Shown: positions 25,205 to 34,189, counted from the stretch's first letter. The stretch: 64,000 nt of DNA from UBA7485 sp050945075 (GCA_050945075.1 JBMNSG010000002.1:1-64000), one strand, 5' to 3'. Notes: generated by a model from the sequence alone, not told the origin. Program-made: numbers and translations.

Positions 25205-25681
25205 TTATTTATGATAGGTTTCATTTCTGATGATTTTAAACGCACGGTAGATCTGTTCCAGCAGCATGACCCGGAAAAGCTGATGGGGAAAGGTCATCTG
25301 TGAAAAAGACAGAACCATCCGGCTCTGCTGGAGGACGGCTTCCGAAAGTCCATTGGACCCGCCGATCATAAAGTTGATCGTACTGTCGCCGGACAGCATC
25401 ATCTGTTCCAGTGTGTCCGCAAACTTTTCGGAAATCATTTCCTGTCCGTTCGGATCCAGAGCGATGGAAGGGTAAGTACCTGCTTTTTCGAGGATTTTCT
25501 GTCCTTCCCGTTCCTTCACACGCCGGATTTCTTCTTCAGAGTAGCTTTCCGGCACCTTTTCGTCTTTGAGTTCTATAATTTCGACCTTTGCATAAGCCGA
25601 AAGACGTTTCAGATACTCTTCGCAGGCGGATTTAAAAAACTTTTCCTTTAATTTACCAACGCAGATCACTCTGATTTTCAT
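25205..25681 (-). CDS. rlmH: 23S rRNA (pseudouridine-1915-N3)-methyltransferase
   Basis: SPOUT-class methyltransferase modifying helix 69 of 23S rRNA. The 158 residues match the family length, with ICVGKLKEKFF at the start, the knot-forming FMIGGSNGLSEAV and a C-terminal FSQMTFPHQLFRVMLLEQIYRAF. The ATG overlaps the stop of a tiny upstream gene (TGATG), so translation is probably coupled. proA follows. Confidence 0.95.
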   Translation of the reverse strand: MKIRVICVGKLKEKFFKSACEEYLKRLSAYAKVEIIELKDEKVPESYSEEEIRRVKEREGQKILEKAGTYPSIALDPNGQEMISEKFADTLEQMMLSGDSTINFMIGGSNGLSEAVLQQSRMVLSFSQMTFPHQLFRVMLLEQIYRAFKIIRNETYHK

Positions 25682-25809
25682 CAGAAAGCGTACATGGCTA
25701 CAAGGGATACCGCCATGATAATGACGAGAACCAGAGCTCCGATCCTGTATCCGGTATGAATTCTGTTGCGTTTGTCTGCTTGTTTACTGTTCTGTTTTTT
25801 TGATGACAT
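25681..25809 (-). CDS. 42-residue single-pass membrane microprotein
   Basis: A short frame reading left encodes MSSKKQNSKQADKRNRIHTG followed by one hydrophobic segment (residues 21-42, about 20 apolar residues ending AMYAF). AGAGG lies just before the ATG and its TGA overlaps the rlmH ATG, so it looks like a genuine, translationally coupled gene. A basic cytoplasmic tail plus one helix suggests a membrane regulator or subunit. I do not recognise a family. Confidence 0.65.
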   Translation of the reverse strand: MSSKKQNSKQADKRNRIHTGYRIGALVLVIIMAVSLVAMYAF

Positions 25810-25934
25810 GGTTGCCTCTTTTGATAAATACTGCCGGTTTCAGAAAAGCCGGTGTTGAAATCAGTTCGATCACAGGATATAACGGGTGCACAAACAGCAT
25901 CGGGAATATTTCTGAAAACTGAAATCATACTGAA

Positions 25935-25953
25935 ATCACGGAAAATCCGTGAT
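25935..25953 (-). terminator. Weak hairpin after the YjbQ-like gene
   Basis: ATCACGGA (25935-25942) pairs with TCCGTGAT (25946-25953) around AAA, 17 bp beyond the stop of the minus-strand gene. There is no strong T-run. Confidence 0.4.
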
Positions 25954-25969
25954 CATTGAACGGATTATA

Positions 25970-26545
25970 TCAGTCTTTGCTGTCAGAAGCATCCGGATCC
26001 TGAGTTTCCGGATGACTTTCGCGATATTCACGGCGCATTTCTTCAATTGCGCGTTCTTCTTCGAGCTTGAGATCTGCAGCCTTCTGTTTGACACTTGCAT
26101 TGTACTGGGCGACGACTTCCGGCAGTGATGCTTCTTCACCGGGTTTCATATGTTCGCCGAATGCCTGCAGAAGGACCAGTCTGTTATCGGAAGGACCAGC
26201 GAAATCTGCCAGATAGATTCTTTCATAGGCTCCGAGGATCAGGGAACCATTTTCGATGAGTATGGTCTTTGAATTGCCGAAGATCATTGAGCGGAGGTTG
26301 TTGGTCTGAAAGCCGTGAAACTCCCATCCCTCATTGACCGGGAAAAGATTAGTGAGCTTTTTAATAAAGTCTTTTTCTATTGTCGGTGTTTCGTTGGAAA
26401 GTGTGAGTACCGAACATTCATTATCCGGAGTCTGTACTATAAGAAAACCTGTACTGATTCTCTCATCTGTGATATACTGCAAGACGTCGTCTGTGATATC
26501 CGTTAGTGTTTCAAGTCTGCCGGTTTTAATCGTTAAATTTTTCAT
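25970..26545 (-). CDS. Divergent YjbQ/UPF0047-like protein with coiled-coil tail
   Basis: Residues 1-135 resemble the YjbQ fold, whose members can show thiamine-phosphate synthase side activity: the C-terminal signature appears as ENGSLILGAYERIYLADFAG. However, the family's catalytic HTT segment is replaced by VQTPDNECS and no matching His cluster is seen. A charged, probably helical tail follows (LKLEEERAIEEMRREY, ending DASDSKD). The ATG after TGGAG gives 191 residues; the longer frame upstream lacks a binding site. Activity of the canonical type is doubtful. Confidence 0.65.
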   Translation of the reverse strand: MKNLTIKTGRLETLTDITDDVLQYITDERISTGFLIVQTPDNECSVLTLSNETPTIEKDFIKKLTNLFPVNEGWEFHGFQTNNLRSMIFGNSKTILIENGSLILGAYERIYLADFAGPSDNRLVLLQAFGEHMKPGEEASLPEVVAQYNASVKQKAADLKLEEERAIEEMRREYRESHPETQDPDASDSKD

Positions 26546-26582
26546 TTTTGCTCCAGATTGTATAAAAATGTTAAAAAAGTAC

Positions 26583-26611
26583 TTGCCAAATGACACTTAA
26601 CATTATAAAAT
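26583..26611 (+). promoter_or_regulatory. Promoter of tRNA-Pro
   Basis: TTGCCA (26583-26588) and TAAAAT (26606-26611) with a 17-nt spacer lie 28 nt before the tRNA. Confidence 0.75.
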
Positions 26612-26639
26612 AACTATTGTTGATTTTCAAGACAACAAA

Positions 26640-26716
26640 CGGGGTGTGGCTCAGTTTGGTAGAGCGCACGGTTCGGGACCGTGAGGCCGGAGGTTCAAAT
26701 CCTCTCACTCCGACCA
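26640..26716 (+). tRNA. tRNA-Pro (anticodon CGG)
   Basis: Acceptor CGGGGTG pairs with CACTCCG, the anticodon stem CACGG/CCGTG holds TTCGGGA, so the anticodon is CGG (proline, CCG). The T arm GGTTCAAAT and an encoded CCA complete it. Confidence 0.95.
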
Positions 26717-26728
26717 TTTGTAAAAAAC

Positions 26729-26755
26729 AGGACAGGTTATGCCTGTCCTTTTTTA
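26729..26755 (+). terminator. Terminator of tRNA-Pro
   Basis: AGGACAGG (26729-26736) pairs with CCTGTCCT (26742-26749) and is followed by a T-run. Confidence 0.9.
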
Positions 26756-26871
26756 TTGCCCTTTTATGTTAAAATGAAGCTGGTTTACTATAAGTTTTTT
26801 GGAAATTTTCGATCCGCACAGCCGGATCGTTTCATGAACAGCACGGATGTAGATCCGGAAATGAGGAAATC

Positions 26872-29217
26872 TTGAAACTGCAGGATGCAAAGAAGAATTT
26901 TACCGGGACAGAAATCCTGAGCGGCAGCTTTGGTCTGGAACGCGAAGGACTCAGAGTTACGCAGGATGGCCATCTGGCCCAGACAGATCATCCCGAAATA
27001 TTCGGGAGCAAGATCGAAAATCCCTACATTACCACTGACTTTTCAGAAAGCCAGGTGGAAGTAGTTACCCCGCCTTATGACAGTCTTACCAAAACATATG
27101 GTGTTCTGGAAGGACTGTGTAATATTGTCAACAATGAAATCGGGCCGGATGAATTTCTATGGCCTGGCTCCATGCCCTGTATCGCTCCGGAAGACGATCA
27201 GATCCGGATTGCGGTTTACGGTACCGGAGAAAAAGCCCGCTCTTACGAAGCTTACCGGAAGAGCCTGATCCAGAAATACGGCGGTAAAAAACAACTGCTG
27301 ACCGGCATACATTTTAATTTCTCTCTCTCCGATGCGTTCCTTGAAAAGCTGAGAAAGCTCGAGGAACCGCAGACTTCGTTTCGTGATTTCAAAGACAAGG
27401 TTTATCTGAAAATTGCCCGCGGGTATCTGAAGTACAGATGGCTGGTGATTTATTTAACCGGCTGTTCATCAGCACGACATATCAGCTATGACTGCTCGCA
27501 GAACAACGGGATGACTCAGTCGGACGATGAATCCTACGTCTCGGATCTGGGCCCGTCATTCAGAAACTCCGCCTGCGGATATAAAAATCTTGTGGACCTG
27601 TTTCCTTCTTACGATTCGGTCCGGGCTTATACGGATGATGTGCAGAGTTTTGTCGATGCAGGACTGATCAGCGAAGCCAAGGAGCTCTACACACAGATCC
27701 GCCTGAAAACCCGGGATAAAGACAGAGTCCTGGAATCGCTGCTTGAAGACGGGATTGAATATCTGGAAATCCGGACCATCGACCTGAATCTGTTCGACAA
27801 AATCGGTGTTGCACTCTCGGATCTGCGCTTTATCCAGCTGCTTTTGATTTGGATTCTGTTTTCAGATGAAAATAACGGTGAAAACTGGCAGGAAGAAGGC
27901 CTGAAAAACGAGCTGGATACTGCTTCCTTCGGACTGAAACCGGATCTGATGCTGCTGAAAGACGGAAAAGAAATTCCATTCCGTGAATACGCCCTGTCAA
28001 TCCTGGATGAACTCGCGCAGGCAGATCAGCTGCTGGGGCTGGCATCGGCGGATATTCTGGACGAAATGCGCTCGCGCATTGAACATCCGGAAACAACGTA
28101 TGCAGCTTCCCTGGCTTCCCTGGTAAAAAAAGACGGCTATATCACTGAAATGATGAAATTTGCCAGAGCCTATAAAGAAGACAGTCAGCATTTCCGCTAT
28201 CTGTTCAAGGGCTTTGAAAATTATGAGCTTTCAACACAGATTCTGATGAAGGAAGCCATGACAAGAGGCATCAAAACCGAAGAACTGGACCCTCAGGATA
28301 ATTTTATTCTGCTTACCGGAAAAGACGGACGGGAACAGCTGGTTAAACAGGCAACTAAAACACAGGCAGACAATTATGCCAGTGTGCTGGCCATGGAAAA
28401 TAAAGTCGTCACTAAAAAGATTCTTGCGAGAAACGGAATTCCGGTTCCGGACGGAGCAGAATTCAACTCGATGGATGCGGCCAGAGCCAGGCTTTCCCTG
28501 TATGCGGAAAGACCTGTTGTCATCAAGCCCAAGTCCACCAATTACGGGACAGGAATTTTCATGTTTGAACACGGCGCACCGGAGGAAGATCTGATCGCCG
28601 CAGCAGAAGGTGCCTTTAAATATGATGACACCATCCTGATCGAGGACTATATTCCGGGACGGGAATATCGTTTCCTGACTATAGGCGGGAAGACTGCTGC
28701 AGTCATGAACCGTGTTGCTGCCAATGTTGTCGGCGACGGACGGTCTACGATTCAGGAGCTGATGGAAAAGAAGAACGAACATCCGTTCCGTGGCAATCAC
28801 TACGAATCGCCGCTGGAAAACCTGCGTATTGACGAACAGACCATTCTGTATCTGAAAGGGCAGGATCTGACCCCTGAAAGTGTCCCTGAACGCGGAGAAA
28901 CGGTCTACCTCAGAGGAAACTCCAATGTCAGCACCGGGGGAGACAGTGTAGATATCACAGATGAAATGCCGGACTTTTTCAAACGTATTGCCGAAAAAGC
29001 CGCGGATGCGATTGGTGCAGTGTTCTGCGGTGTCGACATGATTATCGAGGACTATACCAATACCCAGTCTACTTACGGCATTATCGAACTGAATTTCAAC
29101 CCGGCTACCCATATGCATGCCTATCCGTATAAAGGGAAAGAACGGCGTACCGGAGCCTATATCTTAAGTGCGCTGGGGCTGATCGACGAAGATTTTGATA
29201 CAATCGACAAAAAGTAA
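26872..29217 (+). CDS. gshF: Bifunctional glutamate-cysteine ligase/glutathione synthetase
   Basis: Makes glutathione from glutamate, cysteine and glycine in two ATP-dependent steps by one protein. Residues 1 to about 460 are the GCS type (GSFGLEREGLRV, DFSESQVEVVTPP, EYLEIRTIDLN), and the rest an ATP-grasp domain (KPKSTNYGTGIFMF, EDYIPGREYRFL, IIELNFNPATHMHAYPY). The 781-residue length fits GshF of streptococci and Listeria. The start is TTG after GAGGA, with no in-frame ATG or GTG upstream; the sequence EREGLR places the family start here. Glutathione synthesis is uncommon in strict anaerobes. Confidence 0.93.
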   Translation: MKLQDAKKNFTGTEILSGSFGLEREGLRVTQDGHLAQTDHPEIFGSKIENPYITTDFSESQVEVVTPPYDSLTKTYGVLEGLCNIVNNEIGPDEFLWPGSMPCIAPEDDQIRIAVYGTGEKARSYEAYRKSLIQKYGGKKQLLTGIHFNFSLSDAFLEKLRKLEEPQTSFRDFKDKVYLKIARGYLKYRWLVIYLTGCSSARHISYDCSQNNGMTQSDDESYVSDLGPSFRNSACGYKNLVDLFPSYDSVRAYTDDVQSFVDAGLISEAKELYTQIRLKTRDKDRVLESLLEDGIEYLEIRTIDLNLFDKIGVALSDLRFIQLLLIWILFSDENNGENWQEEGLKNELDTASFGLKPDLMLLKDGKEIPFREYALSILDELAQADQLLGLASADILDEMRSRIEHPETTYAASLASLVKKDGYITEMMKFARAYKEDSQHFRYLFKGFENYELSTQILMKEAMTRGIKTEELDPQDNFILLTGKDGREQLVKQATKTQADNYASVLAMENKVVTKKILARNGIPVPDGAEFNSMDAARARLSLYAERPVVIKPKSTNYGTGIFMFEHGAPEEDLIAAAEGAFKYDDTILIEDYIPGREYRFLTIGGKTAAVMNRVAANVVGDGRSTIQELMEKKNEHPFRGNHYESPLENLRIDEQTILYLKGQDLTPESVPERGETVYLRGNSNVSTGGDSVDITDEMPDFFKRIAEKAADAIGAVFCGVDMIIEDYTNTQSTYGIIELNFNPATHMHAYPYKGKERRTGAYILSALGLIDEDFDTIDKK

Positions 29218-29229
29218 AGTAGTAAAGCA

Positions 29230-30021
29230 ATGACGGAAACGAGTAAGAGACAGCACAGCTTTGCCGTGTGCGCCTATGGGGATTCTCCGTATCTTGAGGA
29301 GTGTATTCTTTCGCTCAGGCACCAGACGGCTGCGTCGGAAATTTTTATTTCCACGTCCACACCCAGCGAGTTTATTTACCGGATTGCCAGGCTGTACAGT
29401 CTGCCGGTGTTTCTATCGCACGGGGGTGGAATCGGCAGTGACTGGAATGCTGCCTTATCACATGCACAGACTCCCTATGTCACGATTGCCCATCAGGACG
29501 ATGTCTATCTGAAAAACTATACTGAGATTATCCTCAATGCTTTTGACAGGGATCCGCGCGGGATGATTGCTTTTACGGATTATCGGGAAATTTACAACGG
29601 GAAAGTCATTTCTGAAAATCTGAATCTGAAAATCAAGGAGCTCATGCTGCTGCCGCTGAGAGCAGACGGGAACAGCCGGTTTTCGAAACGGGCTGCCATT
29701 GCTTTCGGCAATGCCATCTGCTGTCCGGCAGTTGCCTATAATACCGGCATGATCGGGGATTTTCAATTCGGACAGGATATGCGCTCCAATATTGACTGGG
29801 CGGCATGGGAGACTTTATCGAAGAAAAACGGATCGTTTCTGTATTGTCCGGAACCGGCTGTGCTTCACCGGATTCACAGTGAAAGTGAAACCTCAAATAT
29901 GATTGGCGGGAATCTCCGTCACGATGAGGATCTGGAAATATTCAGGAGATTCTGGCCGCGGCCGCTTGCCGGACTGATTTCTTCCTTTTATAAAAACAGC
30001 GAGAAAGGAAATATAAAATAA
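29230..30021 (+). CDS. GT2-like glycosyltransferase
   Basis: A 263-residue GT-A fold protein: FAVCAYGDSPYLEECILSLR nucleotide-binding start, and HQDDVYLKNY containing the metal-binding DxD equivalent, followed by WAAWETLSKKNGSF and a HRIHSESET segment as in family 2 enzymes. No membrane helix. It lies 13 bp after gshF and 4 bp before a small membrane protein, ahead of a large polytopic protein, suggesting surface polysaccharide or wall polymer decoration. The donor and acceptor are unknown. The ribosome binding site is weak. Confidence 0.8.
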   Translation: MTETSKRQHSFAVCAYGDSPYLEECILSLRHQTAASEIFISTSTPSEFIYRIARLYSLPVFLSHGGGIGSDWNAALSHAQTPYVTIAHQDDVYLKNYTEIILNAFDRDPRGMIAFTDYREIYNGKVISENLNLKIKELMLLPLRADGNSRFSKRAAIAFGNAICCPAVAYNTGMIGDFQFGQDMRSNIDWAAWETLSKKNGSFLYCPEPAVLHRIHSESETSNMIGGNLRHDEDLEIFRRFWPRPLAGLISSFYKNSEKGNIK

Positions 30022-30024
30022 CTG

Positions 30025-30378
30025 ATGACCAACATCATTTTGATTGCAATCTATCTGTTCTGTTCTGTGGGAGGACTGACACTGGTGAAGGTCGGAGCGA
30101 ATAACAACGGCTTTCAGGCAACCAGCGCCTTTTTTAATCTGCAGCTTTCCTATACGACAGTTCTGGGACTGCTGCTCTATATTGCAAGCTTTATCATGTG
30201 GATTGTGATCGTACAGAAATTCAATCTGAGTTATATTCAGCCGCTTACAGCAGGTCTGTCCTATATACTGATTCTGGCCGCTTCTCTGTTTATTTTGAAA
30301 GAAAGTATCGGAATGTATCAGTGGATCGGGATTGGATTTATTCTGGTCGGTGTGATTCTGATGAATCTCCAGAAATAG
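30025..30378 (+). CDS. Small four-helix EamA/SMR-like membrane protein
   Basis: A 117-residue protein with four predicted membrane helices and little else. The end, MYQWIGIGFILVGVILM, and LTAGLSYILILAASLF resemble half-size EamA transporters such as ArnE/ArnF, which flip lipid-linked sugars. Position between a glycosyltransferase and a large membrane protein fits a flippase subunit for an undecaprenyl-linked sugar. Small multidrug transporters are the alternative. Confidence 0.75.
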   Translation: MTNIILIAIYLFCSVGGLTLVKVGANNNGFQATSAFFNLQLSYTTVLGLLLYIASFIMWIVIVQKFNLSYIQPLTAGLSYILILAASLFILKESIGMYQWIGIGFILVGVILMNLQK

Positions 30379-30436
30379 GGATAACCAGAGCCGGATGCTG
30401 ATGGTATTGCTCAATCGTTTTTAGACAGGAATGAAA

Positions 30437-32584
30437 ATGGAAACAACTAATAATCGAAAACAGGTACAAACGATCCTGCTCGCCTTGCTCTGTGCTGTTC
30501 TTTCAGCGTTCTTTCTCAATTTTCTTGAGGCACTGGCTTCGGAAAAACTGGGCCTTTATCAGAGCTTTTCTCAGACAATTCACGTTTATCTATCAACACT
30601 CGGTGAACGGGCAGGCGCCTTGTGTATTCTCTTTGCAGTGCTGTTCGTCATCTTTCTCGCCGTTTTTCTGGCGGGGAAAAAGCTGGGAGCCCTGCTTTAC
30701 CAATACCGTTACTGGGTCGCGGCAGCTTTTGTAGTGATCGGCACGGTTCTGCAGCTTAACGGATCCTCACTGGGAATGTGGGCTGGTTATCTGGGGCTTC
30801 CGCAGGATACAGGTGTCCTGGTCGGACAGTCAAGAGCGATCCGTTCGGACGAGTGGGCGGTTTTCTCACCAATGGCGCTGTCACAGTACTCTAATGGGTT
30901 TGCCTATACCAGTGAACTGTGGCGCGGTACCGTGACTGATATGTTTGCTGTTTACGGACAGCCGGTTTCGTCTCTGCTTATTCTGTTCAGGCCTTTCCAG
31001 ATCGCTTATCTGTTTTTACCGGCGGGAAATGCACTTTCATTTTACTGGTGCTCCCGGCTGGCTGTGATGATGCTGGTTTCGTTTGAATTCGGTATGTTCC
31101 TGACGGATCGCAACAAAGCATTATCATCCGCCTATATGCTGCTTGTCGCGTTCGCTCCGGTTGTGCAGTGGTGGTACTCGATTAACGCACTGGTGGAAAC
31201 TCTGATTTTCGGACAGATTGTCGTACTTTGCATTAATGCTTTCTTTGAAGCAAAGACATGGAAAGCCAGATGGATTGCCGCGGCCGTTTTTGCATGGGCA
31301 GGCCCCGCATTTATCCTGGTTATTTATCCGTCCTGGCAGATACCGTTTCTTTATGTATTCGGTCTGATCTGCTTATGGGTGATTATTTCCAAATGGAAAA
31401 CCGCGAAGCTGGAACGCAGAGACTGGCTGCCGGTTCTGTGTGCATTTGCTTTTATCGGTGCGGTGCTGGTGGTTTTCCTGCTTAAATCACAGGACGCCAT
31501 ACTTGCAGTTTTAAATTCCGCATATCCGGGAAAACGACTGGTTTTCCAGGATACAGCGCCTGCGACGCTGTTCAGGTATCCCGGCAATCTGTTTATGAGT
31601 TTTACCTCATCCGGACTTCCTGCCAATCAGCCGGAAAATGCGACTTTTTTCAGTCTGTTTCCGATTGGGGCGATCTTGTCTGTTTACGTAATGTGGAAGA
31701 CAGGGAAAAAAGATCCGGTCATGATCATTCTGCTGCTGGGGCTGTTTTTCGGGCTTTACACAGTTTTTGGTATGCCTGAGTTTCTCGCGAAGCTGACGCT
31801 CATGAGCTATTCACAGCCAATCCGTACCGAGATCGTATTTGACTTTGCCAATCTGCTGTTGTTAATGCGGGCGCTGTCTTTCGAAGTAAATTTCCGGACA
31901 ATACCGGCACTGATCACAGCGGCAGTGTGCGCAGCAGCAGTCACGCTCATTTCCGCTAACTGGACCTATCAGGGGTATATGCTCACGGGCAGACAGATTT
32001 TCTGCATGCTGGTCCTGTTCCTCGCTTTTGCAGGCGTGCTGCTGTACTGGAACAAACTGATATACAGAAAACTGCTGTTCTGGCTTATTATATGCATCTG
32101 TCTGATGTGCGGTGCTTTCGTTAATCCAATCCGTACCGGGCTCGGCCCCATCGCTGATAACAGTCTGTCTTCCGAAATTGCATCAATTGAAGAGTCAGAT
32201 CCGGGGCTTTGGATTGTTGAAGATAACGAACCCGGCTTTACGACCAATCTGTTCCCGGCATCAGGGGCTTCGACCCTGAATTCAACCAGCACCTATCCGA
32301 ATATGGAAACCTGGAAGAAGATCGATACAGATGGCAGTGATGAGAATATTTACAACCGTTATGCCAATCCGGTTATTATTCTTGAAAATACAGAGCCTAC
32401 CCGATTCGAACTGACAGCGGCTGACAGCTTTACCGTTTATCTGAATACGGACGATTTGAAAAAACTGGATATTTCCTATATCTATTCGAAAAAGGATCTG
32501 AGCCGGTTTGACAGTTCTACAGTTACCTTTGATAAAATCTGGTCAGATAAGGCCGGAGCGATTTATAAGGTAATCTACCAGTAG
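30437..32584 (+). CDS. Large polytopic membrane protein, GT-C-like
   Basis: A protein of about 715 residues with a dozen or more predicted membrane helices and a C-terminal extracellular part of about 130 residues. The first outer loop has GQSRAIRSDEWAVFSPMA, a charged stretch typical of lipid-linked-sugar GT-C glycosyltransferases and YfhO-like proteins. AGGA fits the ATG at 30437 better than the ATG two codons earlier. Context with glycosyltransferases and the GtrA flippase suggests transfer of sugars to a wall polymer. Reaction not known. Confidence 0.7.
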   Translation: METTNNRKQVQTILLALLCAVLSAFFLNFLEALASEKLGLYQSFSQTIHVYLSTLGERAGALCILFAVLFVIFLAVFLAGKKLGALLYQYRYWVAAAFVVIGTVLQLNGSSLGMWAGYLGLPQDTGVLVGQSRAIRSDEWAVFSPMALSQYSNGFAYTSELWRGTVTDMFAVYGQPVSSLLILFRPFQIAYLFLPAGNALSFYWCSRLAVMMLVSFEFGMFLTDRNKALSSAYMLLVAFAPVVQWWYSINALVETLIFGQIVVLCINAFFEAKTWKARWIAAAVFAWAGPAFILVIYPSWQIPFLYVFGLICLWVIISKWKTAKLERRDWLPVLCAFAFIGAVLVVFLLKSQDAILAVLNSAYPGKRLVFQDTAPATLFRYPGNLFMSFTSSGLPANQPENATFFSLFPIGAILSVYVMWKTGKKDPVMIILLLGLFFGLYTVFGMPEFLAKLTLMSYSQPIRTEIVFDFANLLLLMRALSFEVNFRTIPALITAAVCAAAVTLISANWTYQGYMLTGRQIFCMLVLFLAFAGVLLYWNKLIYRKLLFWLIICICLMCGAFVNPIRTGLGPIADNSLSSEIASIEESDPGLWIVEDNEPGFTTNLFPASGASTLNSTSTYPNMETWKKIDTDGSDENIYNRYANPVIILENTEPTRFELTAADSFTVYLNTDDLKKLDISYIYSKKDLSRFDSSTVTFDKIWSDKAGAIYKVIYQ

Positions 32585-32632
32585 ACTCTGAATTTCCCGT
32601 ATCAGAAGCGGTTTATACTATGTTCATACAGA

Positions 32633-32656
32633 GACTCCGGAAGATCTTCCGGAGTC
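32633..32656. promoter_or_regulatory. Perfect 24-bp palindrome upstream of gtrA
   Basis: GACTCCGGAAGA and its exact complement abut with no spacer. No T-run follows, so it is more like an operator or cruciform than a terminator. It sits between the large membrane protein and the gtrA promoter. Confidence 0.5.
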
Positions 32657-32742
32657 CACAGGAAAACCCGGATTGCAGGCGGACATGGCTTGTTTCGAAA
32701 AAAGCGCTGTGTTCCGGAAGAACGGTATCAGGGTCAAATAAC

Positions 32743-32771
32743 TTGTATCCTCTCCGGATATGGTTTATTAT
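32743..32771 (+). promoter_or_regulatory. Promoter of gtrA and the DPM1-like glycosyltransferase
   Basis: TTGTAT (32743-32748) and TATTAT (32766-32771) are 17 nt apart and 57 nt before the ATG. A 70-codon frame overlapping this region is dismissed. Confidence 0.55.
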
Positions 32772-32828
32772 AAAATTTGAATACGTTGATCGCGGCGTCT
32801 GGATTAAGGAGAAACAGATTACCAGTAC

Positions 32829-33239
32829 ATGAATATAAAAAATTTCAGAAATCAGTTTGAAGAGCTTTTCCGTTTCGGTGTAAACGGGGTCGTATGCTTC
32901 ATCATTGACTGGGGTACTATGATGCTCCTGATGACTTATACTGACCTGCCGGACTGGTTTTCAATCGGAGCCGGTTTTACGCTCTCGGTTATCGTCAATT
33001 ATATTATCTGTGTTTTGTGGGTTTTCAAGGGAGCCGGGAAGCAGGGATTTGGCCAGCAGGTTATTTTCGTAGGCTCCAGTGTAGTCGGACTGTTTCTGAC
33101 AGAGATACTGATGGCCTTTTTTATGCAGTATATGGGCGCGACACCGGCCAAGGTTATCGTGACACTTATCGTTATGGTCTGGAATTACGTATTCAAGCGT
33201 TTTGCTGTATACGGAATGGATAAAGGAAAGAAAGATTGA
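32829..33239 (+). CDS. GtrA-family membrane protein
   Basis: A 136-residue protein with four predicted membrane helices (FRFGVNGVVCFIIDWGTMML; VNYIICVLWVFKG; TLIVMVWNYVFKRFAVYG) matching the GtrA family, which is thought to flip undecaprenyl-phosphate-linked sugars. Its stop overlaps the start of the next glycosyltransferase. GtrA paired with a DPM1-like enzyme is a standard couple for glycosylating wall polymers or lipids. Confidence 0.88.
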   Translation: MNIKNFRNQFEELFRFGVNGVVCFIIDWGTMMLLMTYTDLPDWFSIGAGFTLSVIVNYIICVLWVFKGAGKQGFGQQVIFVGSSVVGLFLTEILMAFFMQYMGATPAKVIVTLIVMVWNYVFKRFAVYGMDKGKKD

Positions 33240-34189
33240 TGAAGAAAACTGCCGTACTGATCCCGTGTTACAACGAAGCAGCGACGATTGCCAAAGTTGT
33301 CGGGGACTATAAAAAAGCCATGCCGGAAGCGGATATCTACGTTTATGACAATAATTCCTCCGACGGAACTGACGAGGAAGCCAGAAAAGCGGGCGCGATA
33401 GTCCGATACGAATATAAGCAGGGAAAAGGAAACGTTGTGCGTTCGATGTTCCGCGACATTGATGCTGACTGTTATATCATGACTGATGGAGACGATACCT
33501 ATCCGGCTGAAGATGCACTCAAGCTTCAGGATATGGTACTGAACTACGGCGCAGATATGGCAATCGGAGACCGTCTCTCATCCACCTATTTTACTGAAAA
33601 CAAACGTCCGTTCCACAATGTGGGCAATGTTCTGGTCAGAAAGCTGATCAACACGTTTTTCAAAGCGGATCTGCATGATATTATGACCGGTTCCAGAGGA
33701 TTTTCCAGGGATTTTGTTAAATCTTTCCCGGTTACATCAAAGGGATTTGAAATCGAAACTGAAATGTCGATCTTTGCCCTCGATAACAATATGAATATCA
33801 AGGAAGTGGCGATTGGCTACCGTGACCGTCCGGAAGGCAGCGAATCCAAGCTGAACACCTATTCAGATGGCTTCAAGGTCCTCAGAACCATAGGCCGCCT
33901 GTTCAGAGACGCCAAACCGTTTGCGTTTTTCACAACCATTTCGCTTATTCTGGCCGTGATTCTGCTTTGTTTCTTTATTCCGATTGTGATTGAATTTACA
34001 CAGACAGGTCTGGTCACCAGGATTCCGACGCTTATCGTCCTGTGCGGACTGGGTGTCGTCATTATTGCCAACTTCTTCTGCGGCCTGATCCTGACCGTTC
34101 TGAAAAAAGAATACAAGGATAATTTTGAACGAAGTCTCACTATTCTGAGAAATCAGTATAAGATGAACGACAAAGATTCAGATCAATAA
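33239..34189 (+). CDS. DPM1-like polyprenyl-phosphate glycosyltransferase
   Basis: Family 2 enzyme that transfers a sugar to undecaprenyl phosphate at the membrane. The 316-residue protein shows VLIPCYNEAATIAKVV, DNNSSDGTDEEA, the metal motif in MTDGDDTYP, and HDIMTGSRGFSRDF. Two C-terminal helices anchor it. The ATG (TGATG overlap with gtrA) is preferred to the TTG three bases earlier. A terminator follows, so gtrA and this gene form a two-gene unit. Confidence 0.88.
   Translation: MKKTAVLIPCYNEAATIAKVVGDYKKAMPEADIYVYDNNSSDGTDEEARKAGAIVRYEYKQGKGNVVRSMFRDIDADCYIMTDGDDTYPAEDALKLQDMVLNYGADMAIGDRLSSTYFTENKRPFHNVGNVLVRKLINTFFKADLHDIMTGSRGFSRDFVKSFPVTSKGFEIETEMSIFALDNNMNIKEVAIGYRDRPEGSESKLNTYSDGFKVLRTIGRLFRDAKPFAFFTTISLILAVILLCFFIPIVIEFTQTGLVTRIPTLIVLCGLGVVIIANFFCGLILTVLKKEYKDNFERSLTILRNQYKMNDKDSDQ

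Noticed and set aside
32620..32832. 70-codon frame before gtrA
   Set aside because: It begins within the palindrome, has no binding site and covers the gtrA promoter.
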